The position numbers were made by a program, and so were the translations under genes. This document shows, in pieces, positions 1 through 6,969 of a stretch of DNA of 36,149 nt (the stretch's first letter is position 1; each line of letters opens with the position of its first letter). Below the pieces are notes generated by a model that saw only the letters and a program-made list of their open reading frames with translations, was not told where the DNA came from and did not search any database. Source of the DNA: DATBGS01 sp036557885 (GTDB lineage: Bacteria > Chloroflexota > Ktedonobacteria > Ktedonobacterales > DATBGS01); assembly GCA_036557885.1 (NCBI GenBank), contig DATBGS010000009.1, positions 1-36,149 on the forward strand, given 5' to 3'.

Positions 1-643
1 AGAGATGGTCTGGCCCCAACTCCAGGGCACGCTCAAGCGTGTGCGCCCATTGGTCCAACGTCTGGCCCGGCAAGCCAAAGATGAAATCCAGATTGATATT
101 GCCAAAACCAGCGCGGCGGGCCATCTGGAACGCCCCCTCAATTTCTTCTGGGCTGTGGATGCGCCCCATCCAGCGCAGCAACCCCGCGTCAAAACTTTGC
201 GCGCCCATGCTCAGCCGATTGATGCCCGCCTCCAGAAAGCCTTCCAGATGCCCTTGATCAAGCGTGCCGGGATTGGCCTCCAGGGTGATTTCCGCTTTGG
301 CCTGCACAGCAAACGCCTGGCATGCTCCTGACAGGATGCGTTTTATTTGCTCTGCTGAGAGCAGGCTGGGCGTGCCACCACCAAAAAAGATCGTGCGGCA
401 AGCCCAGGGGCGATCAGTGGGTGCGCCAGCATTGCCGGAGCGCTGCGCCAACGCGCCTGCATACTCGATCTCGCGCAGCAGCCCCTGAACATAGGGTTCG
501 CGCCAGGTCAGCAGGCCCGCATACGAATTGAAATCACAATAGTGGCACTTTGTCTGGCAAAAAGGGATATGGATATACAGGGAGAGCGTGGCAAGCCGTG
601 CCATCTCAGCCTCAAGCTCTGCTGGCAAGCTTGCGGTATTCAT
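1..643 (-). CDS. hemW: HemW-type radical SAM heme chaperone, N-terminal part (3' end beyond window)
   Basis: The reading frame is open from an ATG at 643 to the window edge, giving the first 214 residues. It has the HemW/HemN radical-SAM signature IHIPFCQTKCHYCDF, with C29, C33 and C36 in the C-x3-C-x2-C spacing that binds the 4Fe-4S cluster and SAM. This is followed by IFFGGGTPSLL, EANPGT, GINRLSMGAQSF and NLDFIFGLPGQT, all typical of the family. HemW is a cytosolic heme-trafficking protein often misannotated as coproporphyrinogen III oxidase. The short N-terminus before the cluster motif favours HemW over HemN. The gene lies downstream of ppiC on the same strand, with a large hairpin in the spacer. 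The Shine-Dalgarno sequence is weak (GGAA), so an internal ATG at 604 is possible but less likely. Confidence 0.93.
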   Translation of the reverse strand, partial: MNTASLPAELEAEMARLATLSLYIHIPFCQTKCHYCDFNSYAGLLTWREPYVQGLLREIEYAGALAQRSGNAGAPTDRPWACRTIFFGGGTPSLLSAEQIKRILSGACQAFAVQAKAEITLEANPGTLDQGHLEGFLEAGINRLSMGAQSFDAGLLRWMGRIHSPEEIEGAFQMARRAGFGNINLDFIFGLPGQTLDQWAHTLERALELGPDHL

Positions 644-743
644 AGCATCGGCTTCCAGAGAAGAAGGGAACGCTTGTGCAGGAACCATTGCTTGCTCGAT
701 TCTGAGAAAACCTCTGTATCGCCTCTCCTAAGTTGCTGGCGCT

Positions 744-791
744 GCGAGGCTGCTTTTCTACACGACGCATCGTGTAGAAAAGCAGCCTCGC
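744..791. repeat. Perfect 22-bp inverted repeat (hairpin with 4-nt loop)
   Basis: The arms 744-765 and 770-791 are exact reverse complements, separated by the loop CGCA. The hairpin lies between the ppiC stop (830) and the hemW start (643), both on the minus strand. No T-tract follows on either strand, so it is not a textbook intrinsic terminator. It could be an attenuating or mRNA-stabilising hairpin, or a copy of a palindromic repeat family. Confidence 0.85.
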
Positions 792-829
792 AAGATCAAG
801 AACATGTCGTCAGGCTCACACCAATCGCA

Positions 830-2137
830 TCAACCGCCAGGAATAGGACTGGTAGACGCGCCAGAGGGCAAGCCCGCCGGGAAATTATTGGCATCCAGCA
901 ACTTCGTGCTATCGGTGTCGGAAAGTGATGTCTGTGGCAAGGATTTGATCTGCGAAATCCAATGCGTCAAAGCGGAACTCTTGAGCGACTGCTCTTGAGA
1001 AGCACTCACCGGGCGATGCTGATCAATCCCCGTAATGTAGTAGATCGCATACTCACCACCACTGATCTTGAGAGCCGGATCGCTCAATTCCCCAGGCTTG
1101 CGGCTGGGGTCAAAGAGCCAGCGCTCTGCGGCGGAATCAGTGGCTGTATCGCCATACACCACCCAGCCAAGATCGCCCCCTTTGGTCTTCGAGTTCGGGT
1201 CTTTGGAAAGACGCTTGGCCTGGTTCGCAAAATCGGATGGCAGGTCTTTGCTCGTCCTGAGCTTGTCAAGGATTTTGTTAGCATCTGCGAGATCAGCCGT
1301 CAGGATCAGATTCGCGTGCACCTGGGGCATAGTGGGACCGACCAGGCTTTGCTGATAGGCGTCCATTTTATCCCGGCGGACCAGAATCGCCAGAATCTGG
1401 CGGAACTCATCGTCAGACATCTTGGCGTTGCTCAGAAACTGACTGTATGGGATGGTACGCGGCAACGCCTTTTTAAAAGCATCCAGTTTAGCGTTGATGT
1501 CTTTATCGGTTGCCTCAAGCAGATTGGGGGCAACACCTTGCGACTCAAGCACCGGAATCTGCTCGCGGATAAGCTCATCGTCTACGAGGTCTTCCACCGA
1601 CGTGCCGCCCACTCCAGGGATATTATCCTGAGCGGTAAGCGTATTTTGCCTTTGTTCGAGGTCGGACAGTTCCTGCTCGCCTTTCAGTTGGGTAGCCTGA
1701 TCGGGGGAAGTAGCGAGAACCTGGGCTGCCGCTTGCTGCTTCTGAACGTCGGTAAGCTGATTTGCCAGATCCTGGGTGACATAGTAATTGAACTTGCGGA
1801 AGAGGCTCTGAGGAATCTGATGACCATTAACGGTCACAATCGGGAGGCCGGGAATACGATAATTGATGTTATAGATAGCAAAGCCAGCCGTGAAAAGGAT
1901 ACCAAGAACCGTCACGACAATAAACGTCCAGAGCGCGCGCCTTTGAATAGACTGCTTCTGGCGACGCGAGAGCTGCTTGCCATAGCCAAAGATGAGTGGC
2001 TTGCCATCGCGCCGCTCTTCCACCCGCGCCGTCTGACGGCGACGGGCCTGGCCACGCGCCACCCGCGCAGATTGATCTGCCTTCTTCGGCGCCTCCTTGG
2101 GTTTTTTGGTTGATTCAGGTAGAACTTGCTTGCTCAT
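830..2137 (-). CDS. Membrane-anchored PpiC/parvulin-type peptidyl-prolyl isomerase (SurA/PrsA-like foldase)
   Basis: A 435-residue protein. Residues 1-70 are very basic and Lys/Arg/Ala-rich. A transmembrane segment follows at about 71-90, so the bulk should lie outside the membrane. Residues 95-260 form a SurA_N-like helical region beginning with VTVNGHQIPQSLFRKF. A parvulin rotamase domain spans about 271-375, with HANLIL, a Ser-Lys-Asp-x4-Lys stretch, GGDLGWV, a phenylalanine-proline-type loop and GEYAIYYITGI near its end. Proteins of this kind help secreted proteins fold. The ATG at 2137 has AGGAG 13 nt upstream. The gene follows rpsR by about 100 nt on the same strand and may be read from the same operon. 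The C-terminus is Ser/Pro/Gly-rich and unstructured. No lipobox is visible, so this is an N-terminal anchor rather than a lipoprotein. Confidence 0.88.
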   Translation of the reverse strand: MSKQVLPESTKKPKEAPKKADQSARVARGQARRRQTARVEERRDGKPLIFGYGKQLSRRQKQSIQRRALWTFIVVTVLGILFTAGFAIYNINYRIPGLPIVTVNGHQIPQSLFRKFNYYVTQDLANQLTDVQKQQAAAQVLATSPDQATQLKGEQELSDLEQRQNTLTAQDNIPGVGGTSVEDLVDDELIREQIPVLESQGVAPNLLEATDKDINAKLDAFKKALPRTIPYSQFLSNAKMSDDEFRQILAILVRRDKMDAYQQSLVGPTMPQVHANLILTADLADANKILDKLRTSKDLPSDFANQAKRLSKDPNSKTKGGDLGWVVYGDTATDSAAERWLFDPSRKPGELSDPALKISGGEYAIYYITGIDQHRPVSASQEQSLKSSALTHWISQIKSLPQTSLSDTDSTKLLDANNFPAGLPSGASTSPIPGG

Positions 2138-2239
2138 CTTTTTCCAGGCTTCTCCTGTCGGCAGAGGTCTAGCCGCCTCTAGAGGGCCGGTGGTTGGACT
2201 GGCTGGTGCTCTGCGCTCTGCCAGCCCAACCTTCCAACC

Positions 2240-2515
2240 CTATGCTCCTCGGAAATGTTCGGCGGTATAAGGCAAAAGGGCCATATGACGCGCCCGCTTC
2301 AGCGCCACGCTCAGGCGGCGTTGATGCTTGGCACAGGTGCCAGTCTTCCGGCGCGGCTCAATCTTGCCACGATCAGAAATATAGCGGCGCAAGCGTGGCA
2401 CATCCTTGTACTCAATCTCGCGCACGCGATCAAGACAAAAGGTACAGACCTTACGACGTGAGCGATACTCGCGGGGGCCGCTGCGCCCCCCGCGACCGCC
2501 TTCAGACCTTTGCAT
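2240..2515 (-). CDS. rpsR: 30S ribosomal protein S18, zinc-type (C+)
   Basis: A 91-residue protein with the full S18 core: KVCTFC, EIEYKDVPRLRRYIS, DRGKI, RRKTGTCAKHQRRL, and an ending like ARHMALLPYT. It binds 16S rRNA next to S6 in the platform of the small subunit. The ATG at 2515 is chosen because AAGAGGAG stands 8 nt upstream; the longer frame from 2578 lacks a ribosome site and adds a non-conserved N-terminus. C-x2-C together with C-x2-H makes this the zinc-binding C+ form, whereas E. coli S18 lacks the ligands. It is the third gene of the rpsF-ssb-rpsR operon. The 200-nt gap from ssb is longer than usual and contains nothing I recognise. Confidence 0.97.
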   Translation of the reverse strand: MQRSEGGRGGRSGPREYRSRRKVCTFCLDRVREIEYKDVPRLRRYISDRGKIEPRRKTGTCAKHQRRLSVALKRARHMALLPYTAEHFRGA

Positions 2516-2715
2516 GGGTTCACTCCTCTTGTGCCTGGGATTGCCGACGAAAAAAGAGGGGAATCGTCGGCACAGCACTCTTACTTACTACAAAGCTGAA
2601 CGGGAGACGGTCCAGGCAGTAACACCCAGTCCATTCACAGGTCGGATGACCTCCCCCCTCCTCCGCGTTCAGCCTCTTTACCTGTAGGACGTTTTATGCG
2701 ACTACGATGTTCTAT

Positions 2716-3144
2716 CTAGAAGGGAATATCTTCGGGGCCAGCATCGCCGCCGTCATCCGCATAGCCGCCCTTCGATGATGCCCCAGTCCGCGCAGGTGTT
2801 GATGCCCCCTGTTTGGGGTCCAACATTTGCATATCGGTAGCAACAACTTCCCAACCAATGCGCTCAGCCCCACTGCTTTTATCATTGTACCTGTGCGATT
2901 GCATGCGGCCCTCGATAAACACCTTGGAGCCTTTGCGCAGATAATTGTTGCAAATCTCGGCCAGGCGATCCCACGTGACAACAGAAAACCAATCGGTTTC
3001 CTCCTGCCGTTCGCCACCCTCTTTGCCCGACCGCTGGTAGCGGTTGACGGCAATCGTAAACCGGGTATAGGCTTTGCCCTCCTGGGTAAAAGCCATGATT
3101 GGGTCTTTGCCCAAATGACCAATCAGGATAATGCGATTCACCAT
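2716..3144 (-). CDS. ssb: Single-stranded DNA-binding protein
   Basis: A 142-residue SSB. The OB-fold begins MVNRIILIGHLGKDP and continues through FTIAVNRYQ, ETDWFSVVTWDRLAEICNNY, KGSKVFIEGR and a conserved W/V strand, to about residue 110. A short Gly/Ser-rich linker then leads to the acidic tip GPEDIPF, the usual docking site for replication and repair partners. The ATG at 3144 has AAGGAGAG at good spacing; the longer frame from 3249 only adds a shadow of the rpsF tail. It lies 22 nt after rpsF, so the two are surely cotranscribed. The protein coats single-stranded DNA in replication, recombination and repair. Confidence 0.98.
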   Translation of the reverse strand: MVNRIILIGHLGKDPIMAFTQEGKAYTRFTIAVNRYQRSGKEGGERQEETDWFSVVTWDRLAEICNNYLRKGSKVFIEGRMQSHRYNDKSSGAERIGWEVVATDMQMLDPKQGASTPARTGASSKGGYADDGGDAGPEDIPF

Positions 3145-3166
3145 GAGCGTGCTCTCCTTTTCGGGG

Positions 3167-3664
3167 CTACGGCTCGACCTCCTCCACTTCCTCCGCATCA
3201 GGCGCGAGATCCGCCTCATCGTCACTGCCTGGCTCCTCGTCAAGGGCACCAGACACGTCTGCTGCTTCCTGGTCTTCCTCAGGCTGAGGCAATGGCTCCT
3301 CCTGATTCACACTTGCCTCTTGATCGGGGAGAGCGGCAGCAGCATGCGCTTCTTTGGCCCGCTGTGCCGCCAACGCCTTTGGATCACGCTTGACCAGTAA
3401 ATGACGAATGACCTCCTCAGTGACTTTGAGGTTGCGATCAAGCTCCACAACTGTTTGCGGAGTGAGTGCAAGGTCGAGAAAAAAGTACAAACCATCACGA
3501 TGATGCTCAATTGGATAGGCCAGCCGCCGACGGCCCCAGGCGTTCACCTTTACTACCTGGCCGCCATTGGTCTGCACAATCTGCGTCATCCGATCTAAAA
3601 TGGCCTTGGTCTGCTCCTCACTCGCTTCGGGGCTGACAACGATTCCCAACTCGTAGTCCCGCAC
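3167..3664 (-). CDS. rpsF: 30S ribosomal protein S6 with long acidic C-terminal tail
   Basis: A 165-residue protein. Residues 1-95 are a complete S6 fold: RDYELGIVVSPEA, VNAWGRRRLAYPI, GLYFFLDL, ELDRNLKVTEEVIRHLLVK. Bacterial S6 usually ends near residue 95-135. Here a low-complexity tail of about 60 residues follows, rich in Glu, Asp, Ala and Pro and ending VEEVEP. The start is taken as GTG at 3664 because GGAGGAAGGAG lies immediately upstream; the ATG at 3724 has no ribosome site and adds residues not seen in S6. It is the first gene of the rpsF-ssb-rpsR operon. S6 pairs with S18 on the 30S platform. In E. coli RimK adds glutamates post-translationally to S6; the encoded acidic tail may play a comparable role, which is inference. 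Confidence 0.96.
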   Translation of the reverse strand: MRDYELGIVVSPEASEEQTKAILDRMTQIVQTNGGQVVKVNAWGRRRLAYPIEHHRDGLYFFLDLALTPQTVVELDRNLKVTEEVIRHLLVKRDPKALAAQRAKEAHAAAALPDQEASVNQEEPLPQPEEDQEAADVSGALDEEPGSDDEADLAPDAEEVEEVEP

Positions 3665-3774
3665 GCAATGAACTCCTTCCTCCGGGTATGCTCCCGGTCC
3701 AATGCTGGCATTGGAGCAAGCCATGCAGTACCGGGGCAGGATGGATAGCCGTCCTCACACATTGCAGGACGCGC
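3665..3774 (-). promoter_or_regulatory. Structured 5' leader of the rpsF operon, possible S6:S18 autoregulatory site
   Basis: Between the predicted transcription start (about 3774) and the GTG start are about 110 nt. On the minus strand they hold a 7-8 bp hairpin (CCAATGC/GCATTGG, about 3697-3714) and a second hairpin CCGGG-N6-CCCGG that directly abuts the Shine-Dalgarno sequence. Many bacteria regulate this operon through binding of the S6:S18 complex to a leader motif with an exposed CCG. CCG-containing loops are present here, but I cannot confirm the motif fold. Confidence 0.4.
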
Positions 3775-3780
3775 TGTGCC

Positions 3781-3809
3781 ATTATAGCATTCACACTTCC
3801 TCACTGCAA
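3781..3809 (-). promoter_or_regulatory. Promoter of the rpsF-ssb-rpsR operon
   Basis: Read on the minus strand this is TTGCAG (3809-3804), a 17-nt spacer and a perfect TATAAT (3786-3781). Transcription should start near 3774, giving a leader of about 110 nt. From 3810 to about 4085, toward the pilin gene, I see no further gene. Confidence 0.7.
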
Positions 3810-4085
3810 CCTTCAAGCAAGCAAGAGGGCCTCTTGCTCTTGACCCTCCAGGCTGTTATGACTCACCTCCTGCCGGGCAGCATTCGCTTCTCTTCCAGAG
3901 AGGCTTTCCTCCATCTGATGCGCTCTCTGGGGGAATCATAGACATCTGTTCGCTCCCTGCCCACCGGTATTCTTTTTCACCTTCAGAAAAATGGAAACGC
4001 GCCTTTCGGCGTGTCACACACGGTTCTGGATAGTGGGGCTAGCAGGGGTGGTCGGGAGTGTTCTGTGCCACAGCATTTCTTGTGT

Positions 4086-4117
4086 AATAAAGATGGCAGA
4101 GCATCTATGCTCTGCCA
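4086..4117 (-). terminator. Intrinsic terminator downstream of the Flp pilin gene
   Basis: The arms 4094-4104 and 4107-4117 are an exact 11-bp inverted repeat (TGGCAGAGCAT/ATGCTCTGCCA). On the minus strand the hairpin is followed by the T-rich TCTTTATT (4093-4086). It lies about 100 nt beyond the pilin stop codon, with only non-coding sequence between. Confidence 0.6.
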
Positions 4118-4219
4118 CAAATGGACAAATAAGAATCCGCCTGCCTGCGCCGTTATTTCTGAAGGCAGAGAGGACCGGACACCAACGCATCCGGCAGAAT
4201 TACAATCTGCACCATGACC

Positions 4220-4375
4220 CTACAGTCCATGCGTGATGTTGCTGAATGCGTTTGCAAGCTCAGGGCCAAAAATAACCAGCACAAATATGACCACCATCGC
4301 CACCAGCACCAAAATCAACGCATACTCGATGGTGCCCTGTCCTTGTTCGCCTGGCCTGATCATCTGCTTATTCAT
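4220..4375 (-). CDS. Flp/Fap-type type IVb pilin, 51 residues
   Basis: A short frame from ATG at 4375 to TAG, with GGAGGAG eight nucleotides upstream. The peptide has the Flp prepilin signature: a short hydrophilic leader, a Gly at residue 12 as the likely prepilin-peptidase cut site, then QGTIEYALILVLVAMVVI with Glu at +5 and Tyr at +6 of the mature form, and a single hydrophobic helix to about residue 37. The end is short and polar (FSNITHGL). Such pilins are assembled by Tad secretion systems into adhesive fibres, or act as pseudopilins. No tad/cpa genes lie within the window on either side, so this is an orphan copy here. A terminator hairpin follows at 4094-4117. Confidence 0.88.
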   Translation of the reverse strand: MNKQMIRPGEQGQGTIEYALILVLVAMVVIFVLVIFGPELANAFSNITHGL

Positions 4376-4783
4376 CACACACTCCTCCGCCAGACACCCC
4401 TGGCAACTCTTTGTATTCCCCAGCCACTCTGCCCCTCCTGATCAACCTGGTGCGCGGCTCGGACCCATGCTCTGAAAGGAGAGAGCAAGCCGCATACGTA
4501 ATGCTGCAAGAAGGCCCCTAATTGCGGGGTACCAGTTCCAGATCGGGTAAATCTCATCTCGAAATCACCTTATGGCCGCTTCCAGTGCCTGGTACCTCTC
4601 CATAAGCCTGCTTTCTTCTCAGCAGATGCTTCCCTGGCCTTTTGATAGTAGTATGGCCCTTGAGGAGGATTGTAGCTGGTCGGTTACGATATTTCAAGAG
4701 ATATAGGCAAGGATTCCCATAGCTGAGGGAAGATGTACCCCCCTTGTGAGCAACAAGAAACCGCGTATCCCCTTTACCGCTTC
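4376..4783. other. Gene-free spacer between pilin and deformylase
   Basis: About 400 nt between two divergently transcribed genes. The frames present (for example 4554-4817 on the minus strand) show no protein-like composition and lack ribosome sites. The pilin promoter must lie here, but I could not find a convincing -35/-10 pair for it. The def promoter begins immediately after. Confidence 0.5.
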
Positions 4784-4813
4784 TTGACAGCCGCCGCCAG
4801 GCGCCCGTATACT
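4784..4813 (+). promoter_or_regulatory. Near-consensus sigma70-type promoter of def
   Basis: Perfect -35 TTGACA (4784-4789), an 18-nt spacer, and -10 TATACT (4808-4813). The predicted start near 4820 leaves a leader of about 35 nt before the def ATG. Confidence 0.85.
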
Positions 4814-4854
4814 GCAATTACAAGTTTGTTCATTCTACACAAGGAACCACGCGC

Positions 4855-5400
4855 ATGGCCGAAAGAAAAATAATTACGTTAGAAAACCCCATCCTCAGAC
4901 AAAAAGCCAAGCGGGTAAAGCATTTTGATGCCAGCATCAAACGGCTCGTTGAGGATATGATCGTAACTATGCACGCCGCAAATGGTGTAGGATTGGCAGC
5001 CCCTCAAATCGCGCAATCGCTGCGTATCCTGGTTGCCGAATACGAAGACCGCAAAGAAACGCTCATTAATCCCGAAATCATCAAAATGAGCGGGGAGCAG
5101 ATTGGGCCAGAAGGATGCTTGAGTATCCCCGGCTACGTGGGAGAGAACATCAAGCGCGCCATGCTTGTACTGGTCAAGGGCCATGATGTCAACGGCAAAG
5201 AGGTACGCATTCGGGCTGAAGGCTATTTTGCTCGCATTCTTCAGCATGAGATAGATCATCTGGACGGCATTCTCTACCTTGATCGCCTGGAGCGCCCAGA
5301 AGACCTTCGGCGTCTGGAGCCAGAAGAGGAGAGCGGAGAAGTGCTGCCTGAAAGTCAGCACGAGCAACCGCAAGCTACTCCAAAGAACCGCACAGCATAG
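4855..5400 (+). CDS. def: Peptide deformylase
   Basis: A 181-residue enzyme that removes the formyl group from the N-terminal methionine of nascent proteins. All three family motifs are intact: GVGLAAPQ at 44-51, EGCLSIPG at 86-93, and HEIDH at 131-135. The metal ligands are C88, H131 and H135, and E132 is the catalytic acid/base. The N-terminus (ITLENPILRQKAKRV) is typical. About 30 residues after the catalytic core are Glu/Gln-rich and probably disordered. The ATG at 4855 is preceded by AAGGA about 10 nt upstream and by a near-consensus promoter. It stands alone rather than with fmt, as often seen elsewhere. Confidence 0.97.
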   Translation: MAERKIITLENPILRQKAKRVKHFDASIKRLVEDMIVTMHAANGVGLAAPQIAQSLRILVAEYEDRKETLINPEIIKMSGEQIGPEGCLSIPGYVGENIKRAMLVLVKGHDVNGKEVRIRAEGYFARILQHEIDHLDGILYLDRLERPEDLRRLEPEEESGEVLPESQHEQPQATPKNRTA

Positions 5401-5464
5401 GAACCATGCCAGGCAAAGAGGCCAGACAAGCATTTTCTTGCTGCTGATGCCAGCACTGTTGATG

Positions 5465-5683
5465 CTAGCGCTGCTGCTGGCGAAGCATCTTGATCTGCGT
5501 ATTACCTAGCGTGCGCTGGCAGCTTTTGCAGGCATAAAACCCTTCCTCAGCGCGATAGGAGAGATCGGTCTGGCGGTAATACAGATAGCAAATGCCGCAG
5601 CGCACAGCCCCCGGCTGGCTTGCCAACACGCGATCTTGTTCAAATTGCTGGCGCAATGACTCAATTAATTGGGAGAGATCCAT
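5465..5683 (-). CDS. Small zinc-ribbon-like protein, 72 residues, function unknown
   Basis: The frame begins MDLSQLIESLRQQFEQDR, an amphipathic helix. A compact CxxC...CxxC pair follows (RCGICYLYY and YACKSCQRT, 20-odd residues apart), which is the layout of a single zinc ribbon, and a basic/Gln-rich tail ends the protein. I do not recognise the family. Reality of the gene is supported by the paired cysteines and by a promoter with a perfect -10 box upstream (5749-5777). The Shine-Dalgarno sequence is weak (AGGA). It is convergent with def, whose stop lies 64 nt away. Possible roles include nucleic-acid or protein binding in a small regulator. Confidence 0.6.
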   Translation of the reverse strand: MDLSQLIESLRQQFEQDRVLASQPGAVRCGICYLYYRQTDLSYRAEEGFYACKSCQRTLGNTQIKMLRQQQR

Positions 5684-5748
5684 TGTTGTCCTGCTTTACC
5701 GGCTGATAGTTTTATTTTCATGCCCAGGCTTCATTCTATGGTTCATTC

Positions 5749-5777
5749 ATTATATGGTTCAGCGGTGCGCCCCGCAA
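5749..5777 (-). promoter_or_regulatory. Promoter for the 72-residue zinc-ribbon gene
   Basis: On the minus strand: TTGCGG (5777-5772), a 17-nt spacer, and perfect TATAAT (5754-5749). The expected start near 5742 lies about 60 nt before the ATG at 5683. Confidence 0.5.
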
Positions 5778-5948
5778 GCAAGAAGCCGCAGTAAAAGCTG
5801 CGTGTCCACCGCACGTCCGCCGCACGTCTACCACCTGCTCTCAGCGTTCATCCCCTGGCACAGCCTTTGCGAAGAAGCCGCCCGTTGAAACGCGCAGTGC
5901 GCGTTCCGAGAAGAAGCACAAGCCTGATCCTTCAGAAAGCAGGAAAAG

Positions 5949-6935
5949 GTGCGGTCATTTTTACTGCTCATACTGATCGTCCTCATTCTGGCGCTCCTCG
6001 TTGTTAAGGTAGCACCCTGGGCCAGGATGCAGCAAGCATTCACGGCGCTGGTCGCCCCCACCTCTACCGAGGCCCCCTGCACCGGCATGGCCCCCAGCCC
6101 AGATTATTATGCCTCTGGCAGCGAGCAGCAGGCTATTGCCGCCATCAATACCGCCAGAATGCGCGAGGGATTACCAGGGCTGAGCCTTCCGCCTGATTAC
6201 TGGAAACTTTCACCAACAGAGCAGCAGTTCACGCTGGTGAATCTGGAGCGAAGCAGCCGGGGATTACAGCCGCTTCAGTGGGATGCCAACCTCGCGCACC
6301 TGGCAACGGCGTACAGCCAGCAAATGGTGCAGCTCCATTTTTTTGCGCATGACAGCCCCATCAGTGGGGGGTTCCCGGCACGTCTGGAGGCAAACCCACA
6401 GATTGCCACCCATTACCAGACCATTGCCGAAAACCTGGCTGGCAACCGCGCGCCAGCCGCTGGCGCCATCTATGAATATCTGTATAACGACGCCGCAGAA
6501 CAGTGCTCGCACCGCCAGAACATCCTCAACCCCGCCTTTCAACTGATCGGAATTGGGGTCGCACCTGGAGGCCCCTGGGGAGCCATCTCAACACAAGAGT
6601 TTCTCGCGCCAGACCCCATCTCCCCCTACCGGGGCACACCTCCCAACACAACGCCTCCCAAGCTGCACCTGGCTACGCAACAAACAACTTCACCAGACGG
6701 CCTTACTCTGACCGCTCAAGCAGTAGATAGCCAGGCTATTCTTCAGATCACCTGGTTTCTGGATGATACACAACATGCTGCCCATCTTGGCGAAACCTGG
6801 GCGATTGCAGCCTCCACGCTCACCCCTGGCGTCCATCATCTCACCGTCTATGCCGTAGATGTCAGCCAAAACTTCAGCACAGCCACCCGTTCCTTGACCG
6901 TAGGGCCAGACGGCACGGTGCTGGCAGGCAAATAG
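5949..6935 (+). CDS. Secreted or membrane-anchored CAP (SCP/PR1, YkwD-like) domain protein
   Basis: A 328-residue protein starting at GTG 5949. AGGA stands just upstream, and in-frame stops at 5886 and 5925 exclude an earlier start. Residues 1-22 are a hydrophobic signal or anchor (RSFLLLILIVLILALLVV). The CAP domain covers about 95-225 and shows the family order: LVNLERSSRGLQPLQWD, LAHLATAYSQQM, HFFAHDSP (His), IAENLAG (Glu), CSHRQNILNPAFQLIGIGVA (His). The C-terminal 100 residues look like a beta-sandwich of the Big/FN3 kind. Bacterial CAP proteins are extracellular; their biochemical activity is mostly unknown. Single-gene unit, ended by a strong hairpin at 6942-6967. Confidence 0.88.
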   Translation: MRSFLLLILIVLILALLVVKVAPWARMQQAFTALVAPTSTEAPCTGMAPSPDYYASGSEQQAIAAINTARMREGLPGLSLPPDYWKLSPTEQQFTLVNLERSSRGLQPLQWDANLAHLATAYSQQMVQLHFFAHDSPISGGFPARLEANPQIATHYQTIAENLAGNRAPAAGAIYEYLYNDAAEQCSHRQNILNPAFQLIGIGVAPGGPWGAISTQEFLAPDPISPYRGTPPNTTPPKLHLATQQTTSPDGLTLTAQAVDSQAILQITWFLDDTQHAAHLGETWAIAASTLTPGVHHLTVYAVDVSQNFSTATRSLTVGPDGTVLAGK

Positions 6936-6941
6936 GCGCTG

Positions 6942-6967
6942 CCCGTGCCTGAACATTCAGGCACGGG
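6942..6967. terminator. Bidirectional terminator-like hairpin between convergent genes
   Basis: Exact 12-bp arms 6942-6953 and 6956-6967 (CCCGTGCCTGAA and its complement) with a 2-nt separator, so a realistic 11-bp stem and 4-nt loop. It fills the 34-nt gap between the CAP gene stop and the stop of the minus-strand XRE gene. The T-tract is poor on both sides. Confidence 0.6.
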
Positions 6968-6969
6968 GG

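Noticed and set aside
962..2113. 383-codon plus-strand frame opposite ppiC
   Set aside because: It is a complement shadow of a well-supported PpiC gene; no ribosome site and no protein family signal.
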